This document shows, in pieces, positions 34,344 to 42,663 of a stretch of DNA of 64,000 nucleotides. The notes below the pieces were generated by a model. The model did no database searches, was not told where the DNA came from, and was given only the letters and a program-made list of their open reading frames with translations. Every line of letters begins with the position of its first letter. Position 1 is the stretch's first letter. The position numbers and the translations under genes are program-made. Where the stretch lies: contig NZ_LTAZ01000004.1 in NCBI RefSeq assembly GCF_001593955.1, positions 124,001 to 188,000 of the forward strand, written 5' to 3'. This DNA comes from Halalkalicoccus paucihalophilus (GTDB lineage Archaea > Halobacteriota > Halobacteria > Halobacteriales > Halalkalicoccaceae).

Positions 34344-35171
34344 ATGTACGTACTCGGGATCGTCGGTCCCTCGGACGTCGGGAAGACGCAACTCGTCGAG
34401 TCGCTCGTGACCCGTCTTCGAGAACGCGGACGGGTCGCAACGGTCAAACACTGCAACGAATCGCCCGATATCGACACCGCCGGGACCGACACCGACCGCC
34501 ACCGCGGGGCGGGCGCGTCGTCGACCTACGGACTATCGGACGCGGGGTGGTTCGCCACCGGCGAGAATCGGACGCTCGCCGACACACTCGACGGTCTCGC
34601 GCCCACCCACGACTACGTCCTTATCGAGGGCGTCGCCGACGCCGCGATCCCGACGGTCGTCCTCGGTGAGCGCGATCACGCGGGCGAGACGCTCGCGACC
34701 GGTGAGAACGCGACGGCTATCGACCTCGAGGCGGTGATCGAGTCGCTCGAATCGACGGAGCCCTACGTGACGCTCGAGTCGTTGGTTCGGCGTGTGAAGG
34801 CGTCGCCGCAGGCGGACCGTGCGGGTGCCATCGCGACGTTTACCGGACGAGTCCGGAAGAAGGACAGCGCCGAGGACGCCCCGACGGAGTTCCTCGAGTT
34901 CGAGACCTACGAGGAGATCGCACAACAGCGTCTCACGGCGATCCGCGAGGAGCTAGAGGCGCGCGAGGGGGTCTACGAGGTCCTGATGCACCATCGGACC
35001 GGCGTGATCGAGTCGGGCGCGGACATCGTCTTCGTCGTCGTACTTGCGGGCCACCGGGAGGAGGCATTTCGGACCGTCGAGGACGGTATCAACCGGCTCA
35101 AAGACGAGGTCCCTATCTTCAAAAAGGAGGTGACGACGGACGAGGAGTTCTGGGTCCACACCCGCGTTTGA
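34344..35171 (+). CDS. MobB-MoaE fusion, molybdopterin biosynthesis
   Basis: A 275-residue bifunctional protein. Residues ~1-140 are MobB-like: P-loop GIVGPSDVGKTQLVESL and ATVKHCNESPDID, a GTP-binding domain that helps attach GMP to molybdopterin. Residues ~145-275 are MoaE, the large subunit of molybdopterin synthase: AIATFTGRVRKKD, VLMHHRTGVIESGADIVFVV and VPIFKKEVTTDEEFWV with the catalytic Lys. It must pair with a MoaD encoded elsewhere. ATG 34344 is the start; the upstream frame runs through the promoter of the divergent pyrH gene. The fusion is known in haloarchaea. Confidence 0.92.
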   Translation: MYVLGIVGPSDVGKTQLVESLVTRLRERGRVATVKHCNESPDIDTAGTDTDRHRGAGASSTYGLSDAGWFATGENRTLADTLDGLAPTHDYVLIEGVADAAIPTVVLGERDHAGETLATGENATAIDLEAVIESLESTEPYVTLESLVRRVKASPQADRAGAIATFTGRVRKKDSAEDAPTEFLEFETYEEIAQQRLTAIREELEAREGVYEVLMHHRTGVIESGADIVFVVVLAGHREEAFRTVEDGINRLKDEVPIFKKEVTTDEEFWVHTRV

Positions 35172-35402
35172 GGACCTGACCCGGTTCGAGATCCCTTTCG
35201 AGGTGGAAACGACAGGTATGTATGTCGGGGTCCCGTACTAGTAAACAGAGACCTGAGACGCGATAATAAAACGTCTACGGCGTATCTAAAACGTTTTGAA
35301 TAATTAGTTTTAGTATAATTTTTGGCAAAGGAAATAGAATCCATTCTAAACATCCTCTACTTATAACATTATCTGGGCGTTAAAGAAGTGGTGAGGAACA
35401 CG
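35172..35402. promoter_or_regulatory. A+T-rich regulatory interval upstream of the winged-helix gene
   Basis: There is no gene in 231 nt. Positions 35270-35370 are much more A+T-rich than the average. It holds a 10-bp palindrome AAAACGTTTT (35288-35297) and a TATA-like ACTTATAAC (35359-35367), placed ~40 nt before the ATG at 35403 and giving a leader of ~13 nt. Confidence 0.5.
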
Positions 35403-35651
35403 ATGAGTACCACCACACAGCCCTCCATTGCCCCGGAATCGAAGGAAGCCCGGCTTAAACAGTACCTTAATCAGCGTGCGGCCAACGGCGAACTCTATTT
35501 CAAGAGCAAGTTCATCGCCGACGACGTCGGCCTCTCCGCAAAAGAGATCGGCGCGTTGATGGTGAAACTCAGCGACACCGCAGAGGAGTTGGAGATCGAG
35601 AAGTGGTCGTACACGAGCGCGACAACGTGGCGTGTGACGCCGGTCGCGTGA
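35403..35651 (+). CDS. Haloarchaeal winged-helix-like protein (DUF7123-like)
   Basis: An 82-residue protein. ARLKQYLNQRAANGELYFKS, FIADDVGLSAKEIGALMVKL and IEKWSYTSATTWRV form a compact winged-helix-like unit where GLSAKEIGALM is the likely recognition helix. From memory it fits DUF7123, conserved in all haloarchaea. The strong A+T-rich promoter upstream suggests high or regulated expression. DNA binding is inferred, not shown. Confidence 0.75.
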   Translation: MSTTTQPSIAPESKEARLKQYLNQRAANGELYFKSKFIADDVGLSAKEIGALMVKLSDTAEELEIEKWSYTSATTWRVTPVA

Positions 35652-35732
35652 GACAGGAGTGATCCCCGCTGGCGTTACCCTTCACCGTCGCTCCATCGAA
35701 CCCTTATATTACCGGGAGACTAACCACGGGTG

Positions 35733-36839
35733 ATGAGCGAGCCCCAGACGGGCCCCCCGGTCACGGACATCGAGGACGTGTTTTACGTCTACGAGACCGA
35801 GATCGACGGCGAGTCCCTCCAGTATTACGGCACGCCCCGGGTCTCCGGTCGCACCGTCATGCAGGAACTCTGGCCCGTATTCCGTGAACGGGGCTACGAG
35901 ATCCGCCTGACGCGCGAATACGGCGAGTGGGTGTTGATCGCCGACCCCATCGACGTCGGTATCGACGGGATCCCCTGGACCAACGTCGTCCTGTTCTGTC
36001 TGACGGTCGCCTCGACGCTGTTTGCGGGGTCGATCTGGTATCACCTCGACCCCTTCTCGCCGGAGGTCCTCCACGCGTGGCCCTTCACGTTTGCGATCAT
36101 GGGCGTGCTCGGGATCCACGAACTCGGCCACTACGTTCTGAGCCGGTATCATCGGGTCAGCGCCTCGCTCCCGTATTTCATCCCGATTCCGACCCTGATC
36201 GGGACGATGGGGGCGGTGATCAAGATGAAAGGCCAGATCCCGAGTCGGAAGGCGCTGTTCGATATCGGGGTCGCCGGCCCGCTCGCGGGGTTGGTCGCGA
36301 CGGTCGTCGTCACCGTGATCGGATTGCACCTCCCGCCCGTGACCGCTCCCGCGAGTCTGGTCGGAGACCCGAACGCCGTCCAGATCGAACTCGGCTACCC
36401 GCCCCTGCTCGAAGCGCTCGCGTGGCTGGTCGATCAACCCCTCCGGTACGAGGACCCCGCGACGTCGGTCAACCCGGTCGTGATCGGCGGTTGGGTCGGG
36501 ATGTTCGTCACCTTCCTGAATATGATCCCGGTCGGCCAACTCGACGGCGGCCACGTCCTGCGGGCGATCCTCGGTGAGGGATCCGATCGGATCGCCGCGT
36601 TCGTTCCAATGGTGCTTTTCTCCCTTGCGGCCTACCTCTACTACGTCCGCGGGATCCCCGGCGACGCCGCGTTCATCTGGGCGTTCTGGGGCGTTCTCGC
36701 GCTCGTGTTCTCCTTCGTCGGCTCCGCGACCCCGATCGACGACCGCGAACTCGGGGCGGGCCGGATCGCCATCGGCGTGCTCACCATCGCCCTCGGGCTG
36801 CTGTGTTTCACGCCGGTCCCGATCCAGGTCGTCGGCTGA
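35733..36839 (+). CDS. Site-2 protease family (M50) membrane metalloprotease
   Basis: A 368-residue protease without PDZ domains. Residues ~1-75 form a soluble N-terminal domain (FYVYETEIDGESLQYYGTPR). The membrane core has HELGH in GIHELGHYVLSRYH (residues ~128) and the third ligand in NMIPVGQLDGGHVLRA (~265). A TATA-like CCTTATATTAC (35702-35711) is centred 27 nt before the ATG at 35733, which supports a leaderless start there rather than at the GTG 35730. This is the second S2P-family enzyme within 6 kb. Confidence 0.9.
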   Translation: MSEPQTGPPVTDIEDVFYVYETEIDGESLQYYGTPRVSGRTVMQELWPVFRERGYEIRLTREYGEWVLIADPIDVGIDGIPWTNVVLFCLTVASTLFAGSIWYHLDPFSPEVLHAWPFTFAIMGVLGIHELGHYVLSRYHRVSASLPYFIPIPTLIGTMGAVIKMKGQIPSRKALFDIGVAGPLAGLVATVVVTVIGLHLPPVTAPASLVGDPNAVQIELGYPPLLEALAWLVDQPLRYEDPATSVNPVVIGGWVGMFVTFLNMIPVGQLDGGHVLRAILGEGSDRIAAFVPMVLFSLAAYLYYVRGIPGDAAFIWAFWGVLALVFSFVGSATPIDDRELGAGRIAIGVLTIALGLLCFTPVPIQVVG

Positions 36840-36850
36840 GACGAGACGCG

Positions 36851-37723
36851 CTATCCGTGGGTGAACCCGCGGTCGGGAAGCGACTCGCCGTCCATCGCGA
36901 CACCCCTCTCCGTGACCTCCCCGATCACCGTAATCGGCGTCGGTGAGGCGTCCCGCGCCACCGTCAGTTCGTCCTTGGGAACCGTACAAACGAGTTCGAA
37001 GTCCTCGCCGAAGAAGACGCTCATCTCGAAGGCCTCGTCCCTCCCGTCCGCGACCTCCCGGACCGCCCCGTCGATCGGAACTTCCTCGCTCTCGACCGAG
37101 AACCCACAACCGCTCGTCTCTGCGAGCTGGTGGAGCGACCGGGCCAGCCCGTCGCTCGAGTCCATCATCGCGCTCGCGTGTGGGGCGAGCGCGCGCCCAG
37201 CCGCGACGCGGGGCTCGAACCGGAAGAGTCGGTTGGCCCTCGCCGATTCGCCGCGCTCGAACAGTCGGAGTGCCGCCGCGCTGCGTCCCAGCGTGCCGGT
37301 GACACAGACCGCATCGCCCGGCCGTGCGCCCGAGCGGTAGACCGGGTTCCGGGAGCGACCGACGACGGTCGTCGCGACGGTGAACTCCTCGTGGGTGTCG
37401 AGGTCGCCCCCGACGTACGCCCCGCCGACCGCCTCGCAGACCTCGCTCGCGCCCGTGACGAACTCTCGGATTTCTTCCTCTCGGAACTCCGGAGCCGCGT
37501 AGACGGCGACTGCGGCCGTCGCCGCCGCGCCCATCGCCGCCACGTCCGAAAGCGACGCGCCCACGGCTCGCCAGCCCGCGGTGTAGCGTGTCGTTCCATC
37601 GGGGAAGTCCGTCGTTTCGTGGAGCATGTCCGTCGTGAGCACCAGATCTTCGATCACTGCGGCGTCGTCACCGGCGTGCGCGAGCGCCCCCGAGAGCATC
37701 TCCAAGGCGGTGCGTTCGTCCAT
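36851..37723 (-). CDS. thiL: Thiamine-monophosphate kinase
   Basis: A 290-residue enzyme that makes thiamine diphosphate from thiamine phosphate. Family motifs: GDDAAVIEDLVLTTDML, WRAVGASLSDVAAMGA, GGDLDTHEEFTVATTVVG, and MMDSSDGLARSLHQLAE, which bind Mg2+ and ATP. The length is slightly short at the C-terminus but normal for haloarchaea. It converges with the protease gene, leaving 11 nt. Confidence 0.93.
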   Translation of the reverse strand: MDERTALEMLSGALAHAGDDAAVIEDLVLTTDMLHETTDFPDGTTRYTAGWRAVGASLSDVAAMGAAATAAVAVYAAPEFREEEIREFVTGASEVCEAVGGAYVGGDLDTHEEFTVATTVVGRSRNPVYRSGARPGDAVCVTGTLGRSAAALRLFERGESARANRLFRFEPRVAAGRALAPHASAMMDSSDGLARSLHQLAETSGCGFSVESEEVPIDGAVREVADGRDEAFEMSVFFGEDFELVCTVPKDELTVARDASPTPITVIGEVTERGVAMDGESLPDRGFTHG

Positions 37724-37811
37724 ACCCGTTTATCCGACGAGGGATGCAAAAACGGCCCGATCGAAACGGGACAACGATGCTTTTAAACACGACAGCGCCG
37801 AAATGCGGGCA

Positions 37812-38273
37812 ATGACGACGCTCTACGACGTGCCGGCGGACGAACTCATCGAGGCGCTTTCCGATCGGCTCGCTGATCGCATCGACCAGCCCGACTGGGC
37901 CGCCTACGCGAAGACCGGTGCCAGCCGCGAACTCCCGCCCGAACGCGAGGACTTCTGGACGGTCCGTGCGGCGAGCCTCCTCCGACGGGTCGCCATCGAC
38001 GGTCCCGTCGGCGTCGAGCGCCTCGCGACCCACTACGGGAGCGCAAAGCGCGGATCGAACCGCTATACGGTCGCCCCACCGAAACAGACCGACGGCAGCG
38101 ATAACGTCATCCGGACGATCCTCCAGCAGCTCGAAGACGAGGGTCTCGTCTCCCAGCAGGGCGACGCCGGTCGGATCGCGACCGCCGAGGGTCGAAGTCT
38201 CCTCGATGAGGTCGCCGGTGAGGTCCTCTCCTCGCTCGCCGAGGACCGCCCCGAACTCGAACGCTACGCCTGA
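37812..38273 (+). CDS. rps19e: Ribosomal protein S19e
   Basis: A 153-residue small-subunit protein of archaea and eukaryotes. [40 protein letters not shown] and [19 protein letters not shown] are diagnostic, as is [23 protein letters not shown] 37812 yields the conserved start. It is followed by PDCD5 and a PP-loop protein, a gene order seen in other haloarchaea. Confidence 0.95.
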   Translation: MTTLYDVPADELIEALSDRLADRIDQPDWAAYAKTGASRELPPEREDFWTVRAASLLRRVAIDGPVGVERLATHYGSAKRGSNRYTVAPPKQTDGSDNVIRTILQQLEDEGLVSQQGDAGRIATAEGRSLLDEVAGEVLSSLAEDRPELERYA

Positions 38274-38316
38274 TAGCTCCGTAATCGTTTTGTCGCCGGC
38301 GCGGGAACGAGTACGC

Positions 38317-38673
38317 ATGAGCGAACGCCCCGACGACGACCGGCTGGAGGAGCTCCGACAGAAGAAACTCGAACAGCTTCAGGACCAACAGGAGGGCGGT
38401 GGCGGCGGGTCCGAGGAGGCCCAACAACAGGCCCAACAGCAGGCCGACGCCCAGAAGAAGGCGATGCTGCGCCAGCACCTGACCGACGGCGCGCGAAAGC
38501 GCCTCAACTCCGTGCGCATGAGCAAGCCCGACTTCGCCGAGCAGGTCGAACGTCAGGTCCTCTCGCTCGCTCAGAGCGGGCGGATCCAGGGCAAGATCGA
38601 CGAGCAGAAGATGAAGGCACTGCTCCAGGAGCTCACTCCGGATCAGAAGAGCTTCGACATCAAGCGGCGCTGA
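38317..38673 (+). CDS. PDCD5/TFAR19 family DNA-binding protein
   Basis: A 118-residue protein. The N-terminal coiled segment ([18 protein letters not shown]) precedes a Gln-rich stretch and the helical bundle core [20 protein letters not shown] and [19 protein letters not shown]. The family is shared with eukaryotic PDCD5; archaeal members bind DNA or ribosome-related partners. It lies between rps19e and a PP-loop protein gene, 1 nt ahead of the latter. Confidence 0.93.
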   Translation: MSERPDDDRLEELRQKKLEQLQDQQEGGGGGSEEAQQQAQQQADAQKKAMLRQHLTDGARKRLNSVRMSKPDFAEQVERQVLSLAQSGRIQGKIDEQKMKALLQELTPDQKSFDIKRR

Positions 38674-38674
38674 G

Positions 38675-39265
38675 ATGGACCTCGGGCTGTTGTACAGCGG
38701 CGGTAAGGACTCCTCGCTCGCGGCGCTGTTGCTCGATTCGTTCTACAGCGTGACCCTCGTCACCGCGACCTTCGGGATCACCGACGACTGGAAACACGCC
38801 CGGCGGTCGGCCGACTCGACCGGCTTCGAGTTTCGGACGCTCGACCTCGACCCCGCCGTCGCCGAGGAGGCCGTCGACCGCCTTCAGAACGACGGCTTTC
38901 CCAGACACGCGATCCAGCAGGTCCACACCCACGCCCTAGAGGAACTCGCGGGCGAGGACTTCTCGGCGATCGCCGACGGCACCCGCCGGGACGACCGGGT
39001 CCCCTCCGTCTCGCGGGCACAGGCACAGAGTTTGGAGGACCGCCATGAGGTAGACTACATCGCGCCCCTCTCGGGATTCGGCCGGAGGGCAGTCGACCGG
39101 CTCGTCGACGCACACCTCGCCGTCGAATCCGGCCCCAGCGAGTCGATCCCGCGGGCGGACTACGAGGCCGAACTCCGGGCACTGCTCGCCGAGCGTGCCG
39201 GTCGGGAGGCCGTTTTCGAGACGTTTCCGGACCACGAACAGACCTCAGTCACCGGCTTTCGATAA
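38675..39265 (+). CDS. PP-loop ATP pyrophosphatase-like protein (DUF7411-like)
   Basis: A 196-residue adenine-nucleotide alpha-hydrolase-fold protein. The PP-loop GLLYSGGKDSSLAALLL is at the N-terminus; GTRRDDRVPSVSRAQAQSLE and YIAPLSGFGRRAVDRLV are further family blocks. Relatives activate tRNA or small-molecule substrates by adenylation, but the target is unknown here. It follows the PDCD5 gene after one base, so it may be linked to translation or tRNA modification (inference). Confidence 0.8.
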   Translation: MDLGLLYSGGKDSSLAALLLDSFYSVTLVTATFGITDDWKHARRSADSTGFEFRTLDLDPAVAEEAVDRLQNDGFPRHAIQQVHTHALEELAGEDFSAIADGTRRDDRVPSVSRAQAQSLEDRHEVDYIAPLSGFGRRAVDRLVDAHLAVESGPSESIPRADYEAELRALLAERAGREAVFETFPDHEQTSVTGFR

Positions 39266-39301
39266 CGAACCGTTCATTGTACGAAGCGGCGACCACCCGA
39301 T

Positions 39302-40162
39302 ATGAGCCTCGGTCTCGTCGCCAGCGTTCTCGCCGCCTTGCTGTGGGGGAGCTATCTCTTCGCGCTCAAACGCTTCTTTTCGAACTACTCTGCGAGCGTC
39401 ATCATCGTCGTCGTTCACTCGATCGCCATCGCGTTCTATCTGCCGGTCGCGCTCGCGACCGTCCCGCGGGGTGCTGTCGGGGCGCTCGTCGCCGGTGGGC
39501 CGGGCCTTGCGACCATCGTCGTCACCAACTCGCTCGCGTTCATGGCGTTCATCCGGGCGATCGAGGCGGGCGAGATCTCCTACGTCGCGCCCATCAGCAA
39601 GATCGTCCCGGCGTTCGTCCTCCCCATCGAGATCGTCTTTCTCGGCGCGTATCTCACACCGATTCAGCTTTTCGGGGTGGCGCTCGTAACGCTCGCGGTC
39701 TACGTCGCGAACTTCACCGGGGGATCGCTTCTGGAGCCGATCAGATACGCCGCTCGTTCGCGGGCGGCGGGCTTTGCGCTCCTCAGTGCGGCGCTGTATG
39801 CCGTCGGCGACGTGGGTCGGCGGGTCACGCTACAGGAGCTCGCACTTCCCCCAGGACTTCTCGTTCTCGGGTTGCTTTCCGGGATGGCACTCGTCCTCTC
39901 GCCGCTTGCCGTCCGCACGTGGAATGGGATCGACGGGGACGCTCCGAAGTTCCTCGCGGCGGGCCTGCTGGTCGCGGTCGCAGAACACCTCACGGCGCTC
40001 GCGTTCTCGCTGGTCCCGGCGAGTGTCGCTTCGCCGATCATCAACACGCAGGCGGTCGTCGCCGTCGTGCTCGGCGGAGTGCTCCTCGACGAGCGGGCGT
40101 TCCGAACCCGGCTGATCGCGGCGGCCCTCGCGGTCTGTGGGGTGGGGCTGATCGCGCTGTGA
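39302..40162 (+). CDS. EamA/DMT superfamily transporter
   Basis: A 286-residue integral membrane protein with ~10 TM helices in two EamA repeats. The start MSLGLVASVLAALLWGSYLF carries the typical W-G of EamA TM1, and SPIINTQAVVAVVLGGVLLD near the end is the matching motif of repeat 2. It is probably a metabolite/drug exporter or amino-acid carrier; the substrate is unknown. It lies just upstream of hisS on the same strand, with no obvious link. Confidence 0.88.
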   Translation: MSLGLVASVLAALLWGSYLFALKRFFSNYSASVIIVVVHSIAIAFYLPVALATVPRGAVGALVAGGPGLATIVVTNSLAFMAFIRAIEAGEISYVAPISKIVPAFVLPIEIVFLGAYLTPIQLFGVALVTLAVYVANFTGGSLLEPIRYAARSRAAGFALLSAALYAVGDVGRRVTLQELALPPGLLVLGLLSGMALVLSPLAVRTWNGIDGDAPKFLAAGLLVAVAEHLTALAFSLVPASVASPIINTQAVVAVVLGGVLLDERAFRTRLIAAALAVCGVGLIAL

Positions 40163-40208
40163 ACCGCGAGTGAGAGGATTGAAGCGCCCCTCCCTCCAAC
40201 CCACGCGC

Positions 40209-41504
40209 ATGTACGAGCGGATCAAGGGATTTCGTGACTTCTACCCCGAGGAGATGCGCGCGCGCCGCGCGGTGACCGACGAACTTGAGGACGTCGCCCG
40301 GCGCTACGGCTTCCGGGAGATCGGCACGCCCGCGCTGGAACGAACCCAACTCTACGTCGATAAGAGTGGCGAGGAGATCACCGACGAACTCTACAACTTC
40401 ACCGATCAGGGCGGCCGTGACGTTGCGATGACGCCCGAACTCACCCCGACGGTGGCGCGGATGGTCGTCGCCAGACAGCAGGCGCTCCCGAAGCCGATCA
40501 AGTGGTTTTCTACGAGACCGTTCTGGCGCTACGAGCAGGTCCAGCAGGGCCGATTTCGGGAGTTCTACCAGACGAACGTCGATATCTTCGGTTCTTCGGA
40601 GCCGGAGGCCGACGCCGAGGTCCTCGCGTACTGTGCCGACGCCCTGACCGGGTTGGGGCTCGACGGCGAGGACTTCGAGTTCCGCGTCTCCCACCGCGAC
40701 ATATTGGGGGGCCTGCTCGAAGCCTTCGACAGCGAGGTCGAGGTCCGTGAGGCGATCCGTGCGGTCGACAAACGCGAGAAGATCGAGACGGGCGAGTACT
40801 ACGGCCTGCTGACCGATGCCGGACTCGCCCGATCGCAGGCCGAGCAGTTCGACGCCCTGCTCTCGACGGACGACCTCTCCGAACTCGTCGAGTTTGCGGG
40901 TACCGACCGGGTCGAGGCGGCCGTCGAGAACCTCGAAAACGTTCTCGACGCGGCTGCGGACTTCGGCGCGCGTGACTACTGTACGATCTCGCTCGAGACC
41001 GCCCGCGGGCTCGACTACTACACGGGTGTGGTCTTCGAGTGCTTCGACTCGGCGGGCGACGTGAGCAGGTCGGTCTTCGGCGGCGGCCGCTACGACGACC
41101 TGATCGAGGGCTTCGGCGGCCAGCCGACGCCTGCGGTGGGGTTCGCCGTCGGCCACGAGACGCTCTCGCTCCTGTTGGATCGCGCCGACGCTCGCGCCGA
41201 GGGGGCCCTCGGTACCGACTACTACGTCCTCACGGTGGGCGACACCCGACCCGTGGCCGCCCGGATCGCCCGCGATCTGCGCGAGCGCGGGAACATGGTC
41301 GAGACCGACGTCTCGGGGCGGAGCTTCGGCGCACAGATGAACTACGCCGACTCGGTGGGTGCCGAGACGGTCGTGATCGTCGGCGAGCGCGACCTGGAAT
41401 CCGGCGAGATCACGGTCAAGGACATGCACTCTGGGGAACAAACGACCGCGCCCGTCGAGTCGTTTCCCGATTCCGACCGGCCGACCTACGACGACCTCGC
41501 GTAG
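40209..41504 (+). CDS. hisS: Histidyl-tRNA synthetase
   Basis: A 431-residue class II synthetase. Motif 1 region RAVTDELEDVARRYGFREIG; motif 2 FSTRPFWRYEQVQQGRFREF; histidine-specific ARGLDYYTGVVFECF; motif 3 FGGGRYDDLIEGFGGQPTPA. A C-terminal anticodon-binding domain covers residues ~335-431. ATG 40209 (MYERIKGFRDFYPEEM) is the conserved start. Confidence 0.96.
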   Translation: MYERIKGFRDFYPEEMRARRAVTDELEDVARRYGFREIGTPALERTQLYVDKSGEEITDELYNFTDQGGRDVAMTPELTPTVARMVVARQQALPKPIKWFSTRPFWRYEQVQQGRFREFYQTNVDIFGSSEPEADAEVLAYCADALTGLGLDGEDFEFRVSHRDILGGLLEAFDSEVEVREAIRAVDKREKIETGEYYGLLTDAGLARSQAEQFDALLSTDDLSELVEFAGTDRVEAAVENLENVLDAAADFGARDYCTISLETARGLDYYTGVVFECFDSAGDVSRSVFGGGRYDDLIEGFGGQPTPAVGFAVGHETLSLLLDRADARAEGALGTDYYVLTVGDTRPVAARIARDLRERGNMVETDVSGRSFGAQMNYADSVGAETVVIVGERDLESGEITVKDMHSGEQTTAPVESFPDSDRPTYDDLA

Positions 41505-41570
41505 CCTCCGAGTACCGGGTCCGCCGAAGACTTCGACGACGTGATGACATGGCCGTCCGAGTGATCGGCT

Positions 41571-42371
41571 ATGCGCGCGTTTCGTATCGCCTACGACGGT
41601 ACTTCTTACCACGGTTTTCAGCGCCAGCCCGACGTCGAGACCGTCGAGGGGGCGCTGTTCCGTGCACTCGACCGGCTCGGCGTTTTTACGGGAGCGAAAC
41701 CCGCCGGCTACGCCGCCGCCGGACGGACCGACAGGGGGGTGTCGGCGCTCGCCCAGACCGTCGGCTTCGAGGCCCCCGAGTGGCTCACGCCCGCCGCGTT
41801 CAACAGCGAACTCCCCGGCCATATCCGAGCGTGGGCGATGGCGGACGCCTCCTCGGACTTTCACACGCGATACGACGCCGAATCGCGAGAGTACACCTAC
41901 TACCTCCACGCTCCGACGGCCGAGATCGGCCCGATCCGAGACGTCCTGTCGCGGCTCTCCGGCACCCACGATTTCCACAACCTCACGCCCGAGGACGGCC
42001 GAACGACGCGGGCGATTTTCGAGGCCCATGCCGTTCGCGAGGGGGAGTTCGTCGCCATCACGCTTCGGGCCGACAGCTTCCTCCAGCGACTGGTTCGTCG
42101 AATCGTCTCGCTGGTTTCGGAGGTCGCCGCCGGAACCAGCGGGCCCGATTTCGTTGGGCGAGTTCTCTCCGAGGAGCGTCTTTCGGGACCTGAGGGGGTC
42201 GCTTCTGCTCCACCGGAGCCGCTCGTGCTGACCGACGTGGAGTACGACCTCGCCTTCGAGATCGACGAGGAGGCCGCAGCGAGCGCCCGGGAGGTCTTCG
42301 GAACGACGCGGGTCGAACGCGAGACGGGCGCGCGGGTCGCCGGGCTGATCGAACGCGGCGTCGACGGGTAG
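41571..42371 (+). CDS. truA: tRNA pseudouridine synthase TruA
   Basis: A 266-residue enzyme that makes pseudouridine at positions 38-40 of tRNA. FRIAYDGTSYHGFQRQPDVE opens the fold and AAGRTDRGVSALAQTVGFE has the catalytic Asp. FLQRLVRRIVSLVSEVAAG closes the active site. It follows hisS by 66 nt on the same strand. Length and motifs are typical of archaeal TruA. Confidence 0.95.
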   Translation: MRAFRIAYDGTSYHGFQRQPDVETVEGALFRALDRLGVFTGAKPAGYAAAGRTDRGVSALAQTVGFEAPEWLTPAAFNSELPGHIRAWAMADASSDFHTRYDAESREYTYYLHAPTAEIGPIRDVLSRLSGTHDFHNLTPEDGRTTRAIFEAHAVREGEFVAITLRADSFLQRLVRRIVSLVSEVAAGTSGPDFVGRVLSEERLSGPEGVASAPPEPLVLTDVEYDLAFEIDEEAAASAREVFGTTRVERETGARVAGLIERGVDG

Positions 42372-42408
42372 CCACAAGGGCTATGGCGCCATCCTGACGT
42401 GGGTCCGC

Positions 42409-42663
42409 ATGGCGGATTTCCGACGTATTTTGGGCGATTCGAGCGGGCAAACGGACACCGCGGTGACCCTCACTGCGGGGTCTATCGTCGCCGGGTTCGG
42501 CCTGAACGCGTTCGCGTTCGCAATGGGGTTCGGCTCCCTCGCCGTGTTGGTCGTCGGGACGGTCGTGGCTGCCGACCTGTTTTTCGCCGGCTGGTGGCTC
42601 GTCGTCAACGCGCTCGTCCTCGTCGTGCGGATCGCGCTGGCCGAAGGCCCCTACTCCCAGTGA
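42409..42663 (+). CDS. Small two-helix membrane protein (84 aa)
   Basis: An 84-residue protein with a short soluble start (MADFRRILGDSSGQTDTA) and two long hydrophobic segments (IVAGFGLNAFAFAMGFGSLA and LFFAGWWLVVNALVLVVRIA). No known family. Its last 13 nt overlap the converging M28 peptidase gene. Confidence 0.7.
   Translation: MADFRRILGDSSGQTDTAVTLTAGSIVAGFGLNAFAFAMGFGSLAVLVVGTVVAADLFFAGWWLVVNALVLVVRIALAEGPYSQ

Noticed and set aside
40041..42377. A 778-codon minus-strand frame opposite hisS and truA
   Set aside because: Both opposite genes are unmistakable; the antisense product is Arg/Gly/Val-rich with no motif.
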